A DNA stretch of 5,687 nucleotides from Candidatus Iainarchaeum sp. (lineage in GTDB: Archaea > Iainarchaeota > Iainarchaeia > Iainarchaeales > Iainarchaeaceae), in contig DUGC01000072.1 in the NCBI GenBank assembly GCA_013331625.1, forward strand, positions 1 through 5,687. Reading direction: 5' to 3'. Below the pieces are notes generated by a model. The model saw only the letters and a list, made by a program, of their open reading frames with translations. It made no database searches and was not told the DNA's origin. The translations under genes were made by a program, and so were the position numbers. Positions 1 to 5,687 of the stretch are shown here, piece after piece (the stretch's first letter is position 1; every line of letters begins with the position of its first letter).

Positions 1-1931
1 TCCTCTCAAACAAGGACAATCCGGCGAATAATACAGTGATGCGCGGCTGGTTTTTGAGAGGAGTCAGCAATATCATAGTGCGTGGTTTTGAAATTACTCA
101 TATTGGCAGCGGCAGCCGCAGCGGGATATATCTTCGAAATGCGAGTAATATCATTGTAGAGGAAAACTATCTGCATGAACTGGAGCCGGACATAAGTTTA
201 GGGGGCGGGATTGATGGCGATGGCAATAATTCATATGTGAAAATACTTAACAACACCCTCTACAAGGTCGAGGGCATTGGCATCACTGTGTTGGGAAACC
301 AGTGGCTAGTGGAGGGTAATGAAGTTTCTTACGGGCGTGACAACCGCTTATCGGATGGCGTTGTCATATTAAATGACTCTGACGCCATGCGATTTTTCGG
401 GAACGGGCACGTTATCCGCAATAATTATTTGCATGACTATTTATGGGCAGATCAAAAAGGAAGGCCGCACTTAGATGCCATCATGACTTTCGCTAATGCC
501 GAACCAAGCGGCACATATTCCTATGATACGATTGTGGAAAATAATGTTATCAAGAATTTTGATGACCAGATTTTCATCAACAATGACATAGTTCCGGGAA
601 CCAATTTTATCCATCATATTACCTTCAGAAACAATGTTTTTATGAATGCAGGATTTATTGGGGGGTATGGGACTGGCGGTTCCTACTTTTTCAATTTATA
701 TGACTTGGATTATGCCACGGTTGTCAATAATGTGTTTGCAATCACCGATTCGCAGAATTACAATGGCCACCCTTTTAGAGCACAGGCGAGTGTAAGTGCG
801 GGAAAGGAAGGCGCCCATCACCTAATTCTTAAAAACAATATTTTCTACGGGTTTAAAGGAAATGATTACCTGATTATTGATACTCCCAGCCTTGTTGGTT
901 CTGAAATCAATAATAATATCTGGAATGTGAATCCCACTTGGCCTCCAAGAATTCCAGGGCAGGATAGTAACAGCCTTTTTGGGGTTGACCCGAAATTTGC
1001 AGATGTACTGCTGGAAGATTTTCATCTTGCCATTAATTCTCCCGCTATTGATTACGGGGCTAATCTGCCCCAATATGTCGTTACAGACAAGGATGGCATT
1101 TCACGCCCGCAGGGCCCAGCTTGGGATATAGGGGTGTATGAGTTTGTTTCAGGTTCTCCTCCTGCAAACCAGCCCCCTTCTATTTCAATAACAAGCCCTT
1201 TAAACGCAACAACTTATAGCGCGCCTGCAACAGTTACGATTAATGCTGCAGCCTCGGATAGCAATGGATCGGTTTCGAAAGTGGAATTTTTCAGCGGAGC
1301 AGCATTATTGGGAATGGACACAACCGCGCCATATTCATTCAATTGGGCAAATGTTGCAGCAGGAACATACAATTTGACTGCTAAAGCAACTGACAATGAA
1401 GGCGCGAGTGCAACATCGGGCGCAATAAGCATAATCGTGAATACATCGGGCCAGCCAATTCCGGACGATGACCTTGACAGAGTGCAGAACGCAATCGACC
1501 ACTGCCCCAAGACAGCAGTTGCGGCAAGACCTTACGTGAACGTGTTCGGATGTGCTCTTCCAATTGCAACGAAATTTGATATTAAGCCGGATTTCAACGC
1601 AACTGACATTAATGGGCTGCAGAATTTGGAGTTGGGTATTTCGCAGTTCGGGAAAATTTCTTACACAAACAAAAACATCAGGCTTGTAAAAATGTCCGTG
1701 GGAGAAGACGACCGCCTTAATATTGATGCTGACCTGAATATTTCGCAGAACAAAATCACGCTCAACCAGAACAATTTGCCACAGCTCAACACACAGGCAA
1801 CAATTACGCTAAACAACATCAACTTCACAACGCCGAAAATCCTGCGGGACGGAGTGGAATGCGCATCATGCCTGATAACAGGATATGACCGCAACTCAAA
1901 AACGATTGTGTTCAGTGTGCCGGGGTTTTAG
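1..1931 (+). CDS. Secreted multidomain right-handed beta-helix protein (5' partial)
   Basis: The reading frame is open from the left edge, so the GTG at 36 and the ATG at 39 are internal codons; the true start is upstream. By alignment with the paralogue at 3679, about 280 codons (signal peptide and N-terminal cap) are missing. Order of parts seen: parallel beta-helix repeats rich in N-N-x-[hydrophobic] turns such as VENNVIKNF, ITFRNNVF and LKNNIFYGF (about 60-950); a choice-of-anchor-Q-like segment at 987-1148 with NSPAIDYGA, RPQG and DIGVYEF; a bacterial Ig-like domain (resembling Pfam Big_9) at 1173-1442; an acidic thrombospondin-3-like segment at 1464-1562 (DDDLDRVQNAIDHCPKT, then FGC); and a C-terminal beta domain at 1563-1928 with a C-x-x-C pair (ECASC). 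It ends abruptly at VPGF-stop. Beta-helix proteins of this kind are often polysaccharide lyases, hydrolases or epimerases, or adhesins; no catalytic residues could be assigned. Extracellular location is inferred from the paralogue's signal peptide. The beta-helix part looks AT-richer than the C-terminal third. Confidence 0.9.
   Translation, partial: LSNKDNPANNTVMRGWFLRGVSNIIVRGFEITHIGSGSRSGIYLRNASNIIVEENYLHELEPDISLGGGIDGDGNNSYVKILNNTLYKVEGIGITVLGNQWLVEGNEVSYGRDNRLSDGVVILNDSDAMRFFGNGHVIRNNYLHDYLWADQKGRPHLDAIMTFANAEPSGTYSYDTIVENNVIKNFDDQIFINNDIVPGTNFIHHITFRNNVFMNAGFIGGYGTGGSYFFNLYDLDYATVVNNVFAITDSQNYNGHPFRAQASVSAGKEGAHHLILKNNIFYGFKGNDYLIIDTPSLVGSEINNNIWNVNPTWPPRIPGQDSNSLFGVDPKFADVLLEDFHLAINSPAIDYGANLPQYVVTDKDGISRPQGPAWDIGVYEFVSGSPPANQPPSISITSPLNATTYSAPATVTINAAASDSNGSVSKVEFFSGAALLGMDTTAPYSFNWANVAAGTYNLTAKATDNEGASATSGAISIIVNTSGQPIPDDDLDRVQNAIDHCPKTAVAARPYVNVFGCALPIATKFDIKPDFNATDINGLQNLELGISQFGKISYTNKNIRLVKMSVGEDDRLNIDADLNISQNKITLNQNNLPQLNTQATITLNNINFTTPKILRDGVECASCLITGYDRNSKTIVFSVPGF
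1137..1172 (+). repeat. Domain-junction segment shared with 5587-5622
   Basis: The 36 bases covering the end of the anchor-Q-like segment and the linker into the Ig domain match 5587-5622 at 29 of 36 positions in the same frame. Most differences upstream of the linker are at third codon positions. This is the most similar DNA stretch I noticed between the two beta-helix genes and supports their common origin. Confidence 0.6.
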
Positions 1932-1944
1932 GTAGAAACATTAG

Positions 1945-1952
1945 TTTAAAAT
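1945..1952 (+). promoter_or_regulatory. TATA-like box of the ATPase gene
   Basis: TTTAAAAT lies in the short gap after the upstream stop codon. Archaeal transcription usually starts about 25 bases downstream of the box centre, which would be near 1973-1976, almost on the ATG at 1977. No Shine-Dalgarno sequence sits just before that ATG, which agrees with a leaderless mRNA. The match is to a short AT-rich motif, so chance is possible. Confidence 0.45.
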
Positions 1953-1953
1953 G

Positions 1954-1973
1954 ATTATGCAACGTTGCATAAT
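1954..1973. promoter_or_regulatory. Perfect 20-bp palindrome, candidate operator
   Basis: The half-site ATTATGCAAC is followed with no spacer by its exact reverse complement GTTGCATAAT; the symmetry stops at the next pair (G at 1953 and G at 1974). It lies between the TATA-like box and the ATG at 1977, where a bound dimer would block the polymerase or the start site. This makes it a good candidate operator, possibly for autoregulation by the downstream gene product, which carries a winged-helix-like segment. Alternatives are a recombination or target site of a mobile unit, or a cruciform. The symmetry is directly seen; the function is inferred. I saw no second full copy in the window. Confidence 0.6.
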
Positions 1974-1976
1974 GTT

Positions 1977-3398
1977 ATGGAACATAGTTTTGTTGACCGT
2001 GAGCGCGAGCGGCAATTCCTTGAAACTCTCGCTTCCCGCAAGGGCGCCCAGTTGGTCGTGGTTTATGGCCGCAGGAGGGCCGGAAAGACCATGCTCACCT
2101 CAAGGTTTGTTTCGGAAAAAAAAGGAATATATTATCTGTGCTCGAAGGGCGGGGAAAAGGAACAGCTTGAGCTTTTGTCGTTCAGGCTGGCAGACCACTT
2201 CCGCGACGAGGGCCTGCGCTCAAGGCCTATACAGAACTGGGGGCAGTTTTTCGATTACCTTGCCACAAGGGCCGCCAGCCGCTTTTTTACCGAGTTTGAC
2301 GAGTTCCCTTTTCTCATCGAAGCCAATCCAGCCGTGCCTTCGATTTTCCAAAAGTACTGGGATGAAAAACTCTCAAAGACGCAGGTTTACATGATACTGT
2401 GCGGTTCGAGCATCGGGATGATGGAATCAAAAGTCCTGGGCTATAGGAGCCCGCTTTATGGAAGGCGCAGCGGGCAATGGAAGCTCGAGCCCCTCGAATT
2501 CAGGCATGTTGCTGAGTTTTTCCCTGCCAAAACGCCTTTTGAGAGGATAATGGAGATTTATGCCGTGGCTGGCGGAATGCCTTTTTATTTGCGGTCAATG
2601 GACGGCGATAAAACCGCGCTTGAAAACATCATGGAGAGCGTCGCCAGCAAAGGCATGCCGCTATCCGAGGAGGGCGAATACCTTGTGCGCGAAGAGCTTC
2701 CCGAGCCCGCAACATACTTTTCTATACTGCACGCGATTGCCAGCGGAAAAACAAGGCAAAACGAAATAGCGGACCACGCAGGAATGAAGGCGACAGCGAT
2801 TACAAGGTACCTTGCAAATCTCATCAGGCTCCGCCTCATAGAACGGACAGCGCCCATAACGGAAAAAATAAAATCGAAAAAGGCGCTTTACGTGATTTCC
2901 GACAATTTCCTGCGGTTCTGGTTCACATTCATCTACCCCAACAAAAGTTATCTGGAGGAGGAAAACTACCAAAAACTTCGCGAACTGATAAGCGCAGGGT
3001 TCAATGCTTTTGTCGGCAGGGCCTTTGAAGGCGTTTGCATGCAGTTCCTCTGCCGCCTAAAAAGCAAAGGCGGCATAAGTTTTGACCGCGCCGGCAGGTG
3101 GTGGGGCGCCAAGAGGACGGAATCGGGCGAGAGGGAAACCGCGGAGATAGACATCGTGCTATTGGAAGGGGATTTTAAGATTATCCTGTGCGAATGCAAA
3201 TGGAAAAACAATGTCAATGCGGCTGAAATTGCAAAAACAATCGAAGGAAAAGCGGAACTCGTAATGTGGAATGCGGCCTTGAGGAAAGATGAGTATCTGA
3301 TTTTTGCAAAAAGCTTTTCCAAAAAAATAACCGAATTCAACGGCAGGAAAACGCGGTGCTACGACATCCAAGACATGGAAAAGATGCTGCGCGACTGA
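1977..3398 (+). CDS. Archaeal ATPase with DUF234 nuclease-like C-terminus
   Basis: A 473-residue P-loop ATPase of the archaeal ATPase family (Pfam Arch_ATPase, PF01637) joined to DUF234 (PF03008). Residues counted from the ATG at 1977: the family N-terminal FVDRERER motif (5-12); Walker A GRRRAGKT (31-38); Walker B acids D108-E109 in DEFPFLIEANPAVPS; a sensor-like LCGSS (141-145); LYGRRSGQW (160-168); a winged-helix-like stretch (about 246-300); the DUF234 signature DNFLRFWFTFIYPN (309-322); and a PD-(D/E)XK-like core with E351, D392 in EIDIVL and ECKW (E406, K408). All key residues are present, so it looks intact. The frame also opens from a TTG at 1965, but that lies inside the palindrome, and family members begin close to the FVDRE motif, so ATG 1977 is preferred. 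The strand before Walker B (RFFTEF) is unusually polar. Members are abundant in archaea and of uncertain role; a defence, DNA-processing or selfish-element role is inference. It has its own promoter and no clear link to its neighbours. Confidence 0.93.
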   Translation: MEHSFVDRERERQFLETLASRKGAQLVVVYGRRRAGKTMLTSRFVSEKKGIYYLCSKGGEKEQLELLSFRLADHFRDEGLRSRPIQNWGQFFDYLATRAASRFFTEFDEFPFLIEANPAVPSIFQKYWDEKLSKTQVYMILCGSSIGMMESKVLGYRSPLYGRRSGQWKLEPLEFRHVAEFFPAKTPFERIMEIYAVAGGMPFYLRSMDGDKTALENIMESVASKGMPLSEEGEYLVREELPEPATYFSILHAIASGKTRQNEIADHAGMKATAITRYLANLIRLRLIERTAPITEKIKSKKALYVISDNFLRFWFTFIYPNKSYLEEENYQKLRELISAGFNAFVGRAFEGVCMQFLCRLKSKGGISFDRAGRWWGAKRTESGERETAEIDIVLLEGDFKIILCECKWKNNVNAAEIAKTIEGKAELVMWNAALRKDEYLIFAKSFSKKITEFNGRKTRCYDIQDMEKMLRD

Positions 3399-3420
3399 CA
3401 CCCGATAGCCATGCATTGCC

Positions 3421-3436
3421 TCTTATCTTTTCATTT
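3421..3436 (+). terminator. T-rich stretch, possible archaeal terminator of the ATPase gene
   Basis: A pyrimidine-rich run (TCTTATCTTTTCATTT) starts 22 bases after the ATPase stop codon. Archaeal RNA polymerase often terminates at T-rich tracts without a hairpin. No convincing stem precedes it, so this is a weak call made from position and base content only. Confidence 0.25.
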
Positions 3437-3475
3437 ACCAACCTGCCGGCATTTTGGCTAATCCGTTTTTCAAAA

Positions 3476-3595
3476 CCCACACAGGCGCTTGACGTGAACG
3501 GCGACGTGAATGTATCCTCGCAAACAGCAAGGGTGAGCATTGGCGGCACAGCGATGTACAAGACTGCGGCAGGCGAACTAGTGATATCAACATAG
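3476..3595 (+). pseudogene. 3' remnant of a repeat-type surface/tail-fibre-like gene
   Basis: Thirty-nine codons followed by TAG encode a peptide beginning PTQALDVNGDVNVSS and ending AAGELVIST. The first part matches by eye the repeated 'GIGT-x-xPxxALDVNGxVxVSG' style found in tail-fibre-like and surface proteins of bacteria, phages and DPANN archaea. The matching part has no plausible start of its own: upstream in the same frame (3399-3475) the translation is unlike any protein and overlaps the ATPase end. It therefore looks like the surviving 3' end of a larger gene, cut when the ATPase unit or another rearrangement arrived. Its family differs from the two beta-helix genes. An alternative is a small expressed ORF starting at the ATG at 3356 inside the ATPase gene, which I consider unlikely. 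Confidence 0.5.
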
Positions 3596-3639
3596 CAGCA
3601 TTTGCCCGCAAGGCCGGTCGATTTGGCGGCTTCGCTACG

Positions 3640-3648
3640 CTTTTATAC
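3640..3648 (+). promoter_or_regulatory. TATA box of the second beta-helix gene
   Basis: CTTTTATAC is a good archaeal TATA-box match, centred about 35 bases before the ATG at 3679. Transcription would begin near 3668-3672, leaving a leader of roughly 7-11 bases. No Shine-Dalgarno sequence lies within the expected spacing, so initiation on a leaderless or near-leaderless mRNA is likely. No clear purine-rich BRE is visible just upstream. Confidence 0.55.
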
Positions 3649-3678
3649 AAGCTAGAGGCAATATAGAACTGAAAACCC

Positions 3679-5687
3679 ATGAGGTTCGGCAAGATTATTT
3701 TAGTTGGAATAATCCTCCTGCTCGCAACATCGGCAAGCGCGGCAACATACTACGTCGATTTTGAAAACGGGAATGATAATAGCAACGGGCTGACCCAAGC
3801 GACAGCATGGAAGCATGCCCCCGGGGATGCTTTTGCAACTGAAAGGCCACTTTCAGCAACGCTTAACGCAGGGGATGTAGTGCAATTTCGGGCGGGAGCG
3901 GCATACAAAGGGAGCATTTCAATGAAATTCAATGGGGCTGTCGGCAACCCGATAACATACAAAGGGGAAGGATGGGGGGAAGGCAAGGCGATAATCGATG
4001 GCTCGGAGACTTTAACAGGATGGACAAGATGCGCTTCAATGCGGGAGTGCGCGGACAATCCAGACTGGCAAAACATCTATTACCTTTCGGTGCCTTCCGT
4101 CACAGACGCATTTTCAACTTTTTTATTCGAAGGGGATTCGTTCCTGAACTTTGCGCAGGATCCTAACCCGAGCGACCCGTTTTTTTATGATGATTACAAG
4201 GAATTCTGGAAAATAAACAATGCGCAGATGACTGCCACCTCAATTTACGACCCGATCCATTTCAACCAAAGCGAGAGCAATTACTGGGATGGGGCATACG
4301 TCCTTGTGTGGAGGATCCCGAATTTGGTTGATGTGCGCAAGATAGCCTCTTTTAACCCAGCCACAAGCACCATCACATTTGATGTGCTTGGGGGAAACCC
4401 ATATACTGACAAAGATGAATATTACGCAGTAATAAACAGCATCCATGCCCTCGACAGGGCAGGCGAATACTATGTTGACGAGGACACAAAAAAAATCTAC
4501 CTCTGGCCGCAAAATGCTGCAAGCATCACAGAGAACTCAATATCAATGTCAAAAAGGGGATACGGCATAGATTTATACAATCGCAATTACATTACAATCA
4601 GCGGGTTTGAAGTCAAGAAACAGGCAGGCAACCAGTTGAGGGATGGTGTAGGAATAGGCACAATCAATGGGAGCGGTTCAAATGTTCTGGGCGCCACCAT
4701 AAAAGGCAATTATATACATTTAATCACCCATGGGTCATATTCAGGATATGGGGGGATATACCTCTATCGCCCGCAAGGCGCCCTTGTGGAAAACAACATG
4801 CTTGAATTACTGTCAAGAACAAGGGGAATTTTCCTCGCAAGCGGTTTGGACTCAAAAGTGAAAAATAATGTGGTGACCAAAAGCGGTGCAACAAGCATCA
4901 GTTATTATACAATGAACAATAGCCAGATACTCGGCAATAAAATTTCTGATTCCATGGGCGGCCATGCCAACGGAATTACAATTTATATTGATAGCAAGGA
5001 TATCCTGACAGCCAACAATGTAGTGCTCAACAGCACAAACCCGCTCACGTTCCAGGATTCGGAAAACCTCACATTTTACAGCAATGTCTTTACGGGATGC
5101 TGCACCAATGTAGCCAACAGCTGGGGGAAAAACAGAGGCACAATACTTTTCCTAAACAACAATTTCCTCAAAAGCAGCAACCATTATGCAGTGCAATCAG
5201 ACACAAGCGACACAACTGCAATCGATGCGAACACTCTTGCACTCTCATTCAAAAACAATATAACGGATGGTGGCGGAAGGACCAATCAAAACAACGGCCA
5301 ATACAACCTCTACACAGGGCTTGCATGGAACCAGAAGCCAAGATATGGCTGGGCGCTAACTGAAGGGGAAATTGACTGGAGCACCCGCGATGCGCATGAA
5401 ATATTTACAGATTATGATAACAGCAATTTTGATCTCAGACAGGGTTCGCCTGCAATAAATGCCGGAACCGATGTTCTAAACGACCTCACATCCGCAGGGG
5501 TCATTTCCAGATTCCCTGACTTTGACTTTTCCAAAGACATCAAAGGAAATGTGCGGCCGCAAGGCACTGCATGGGATATCGGCGCGTATGAATTTGTTTC
5601 AGGCTCGCCACACACAAACCAGAATCCAACAGTTACAATCATAGCCCCCCTTAAAGGAGCTTTATACAGCGCTCCTGCGGCAATCAC
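3679..5687 (+). CDS. Secreted right-handed beta-helix protein (3' partial)
   Basis: An open frame of 669 complete codons runs off the right edge without a stop. The N-terminus is a clear Sec signal peptide: basic start (MRFGK), a hydrophobic core to about residue 16, then an A-x-A site (SASA) with cleavage likely after residue 21. The mature protein begins ATYYVDFENGNDNSNG and continues with AWKHAPGD, GDVVQFRAG and NPITYKGEGWGEG, the N-terminal cap seen in secreted beta-helix proteins related to Pel9A-type polysaccharide lyases. An inserted region follows (about 115-260), ending near EYYVDEDTKKIYLWP (263-277). The beta-helix spans about 294-530, the choice-of-anchor-Q-like segment 578-640 (GSPAINAG, RPQG, DIGAYEF), and an Ig-like domain starts at 650. 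By comparison with the paralogue at the left edge, the missing part should hold the rest of the Ig domain, a TSP3-like segment and the C-terminal domain, giving over 900 residues. Extracellular; enzyme or adhesin is not decidable here. The ATG at 3679 is chosen because the signal peptide starts there and a TATA box fits. Confidence 0.92.
   Translation, partial: MRFGKIILVGIILLLATSASAATYYVDFENGNDNSNGLTQATAWKHAPGDAFATERPLSATLNAGDVVQFRAGAAYKGSISMKFNGAVGNPITYKGEGWGEGKAIIDGSETLTGWTRCASMRECADNPDWQNIYYLSVPSVTDAFSTFLFEGDSFLNFAQDPNPSDPFFYDDYKEFWKINNAQMTATSIYDPIHFNQSESNYWDGAYVLVWRIPNLVDVRKIASFNPATSTITFDVLGGNPYTDKDEYYAVINSIHALDRAGEYYVDEDTKKIYLWPQNAASITENSISMSKRGYGIDLYNRNYITISGFEVKKQAGNQLRDGVGIGTINGSGSNVLGATIKGNYIHLITHGSYSGYGGIYLYRPQGALVENNMLELLSRTRGIFLASGLDSKVKNNVVTKSGATSISYYTMNNSQILGNKISDSMGGHANGITIYIDSKDILTANNVVLNSTNPLTFQDSENLTFYSNVFTGCCTNVANSWGKNRGTILFLNNNFLKSSNHYAVQSDTSDTTAIDANTLALSFKNNITDGGGRTNQNNGQYNLYTGLAWNQKPRYGWALTEGEIDWSTRDAHEIFTDYDNSNFDLRQGSPAINAGTDVLNDLTSAGVISRFPDFDFSKDIKGNVRPQGTAWDIGAYEFVSGSPHTNQNPTVTIIAPLKGALYSAPAAI

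Noticed and set aside
36..38. GTG considered as the start codon of the first beta-helix gene
   Set aside because: The frame is open upstream to position 3 and the residues there align with the internal part of the paralogue, so this is an internal valine codon.
1214..1510. Minus-strand 98-codon open frame opposite the Ig-like domain
   Set aside because: Low-complexity Ala/Val/Ser translation that results from the Ala/Thr-rich Ig domain on the + strand; no promoter or motif.
1951..2394. Plus-strand 147-codon frame beginning ATGATTATG and overlapping the ATPase start
   Set aside because: It overlaps the intact ATPase frame in another phase, its translation is low in recognisable motifs, and its ATG lies in the TATA-palindrome region.
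3052..3074. Inverted repeat GCCGCCT / AGGCGGC with a 9-base loop
   Set aside because: It lies inside the ATPase coding frame and is not followed by a T-run; a 7-bp stem in coding DNA is plausible by chance.
2966..3340. Minus-strand 124-codon open frame opposite the ATPase C-terminus
   Set aside because: It is antisense to well-conserved DUF234 motifs, and the protein shows no domain; it is a shadow frame.
3411..3416. ATGCAT palindrome just after the ATPase gene, considered as a partner of the 20-bp palindrome
   Set aside because: Only six bases, lacks the CAAC/GTTG core, and no flanking match to the upstream site was found.
3399..3678. Intergenic region checked for tRNA, CRISPR repeats or a riboswitch
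   Set aside because: No cloverleaf, repeated spacer pattern or strong structured element was seen; only the gene remnant, a T-rich stretch and a TATA box could be supported.

Overview
The window looks like an archaeal chromosome segment, most likely from an uncultivated DPANN-type lineage, though the phylum cannot be fixed from this sequence. The signs are start codons that lie about 25-35 bases downstream of TATA-like boxes with no well-placed Shine-Dalgarno sequence (near-leaderless genes), frequent AGG and ATA codons, an archaeal-type ATPase with a DUF234 tail, and a large secreted protein with a C-terminal domain of a kind I associate with DPANN surface proteins.

Layout, all genes on the + strand: (1) positions 1-1931, the 3' part of a gene for a large secreted right-handed beta-helix protein (its start is outside the window), ending in a choice-of-anchor-Q-like segment, an Ig-like domain, a thrombospondin-3-like acidic segment and a C-terminal beta domain. 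(2) Positions 1945-1973, a compact control region: a TATA-like box followed by a perfect 20-bp palindrome. (3) Positions 1977-3398, a complete archaeal ATPase with a winged-helix segment and a PD-(D/E)XK nuclease-like DUF234 C-terminus. (4) Positions 3399-3678, an intergenic stretch holding a short coding remnant of a different repeat-type surface or tail-fibre-like protein and then a TATA box. (5) Positions 3679-5687, the 5' part of a second beta-helix protein, with a signal peptide, that runs off the right edge.

The two beta-helix genes are paralogues with the same domain order. The first lacks roughly the 280 N-terminal codons that the second shows; the second lacks the C-terminal third that the first shows. 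Together they let the full architecture be inferred: signal peptide, N-terminal beta-helix cap, inserted domain, beta-helix, anchor-Q-like segment, Ig-like domain, TSP3-like segment, C-terminal domain. They probably act outside the cell on, or binding to, polysaccharide or another surface ligand, but no substrate can be read from the sequence.

The ATPase gene sits between the two paralogues like an inserted unit with its own promoter and palindrome. It has no evident functional link to them. The strongest items for follow-up are the promoter-embedded palindrome and the remnant gene beside the ATPase.
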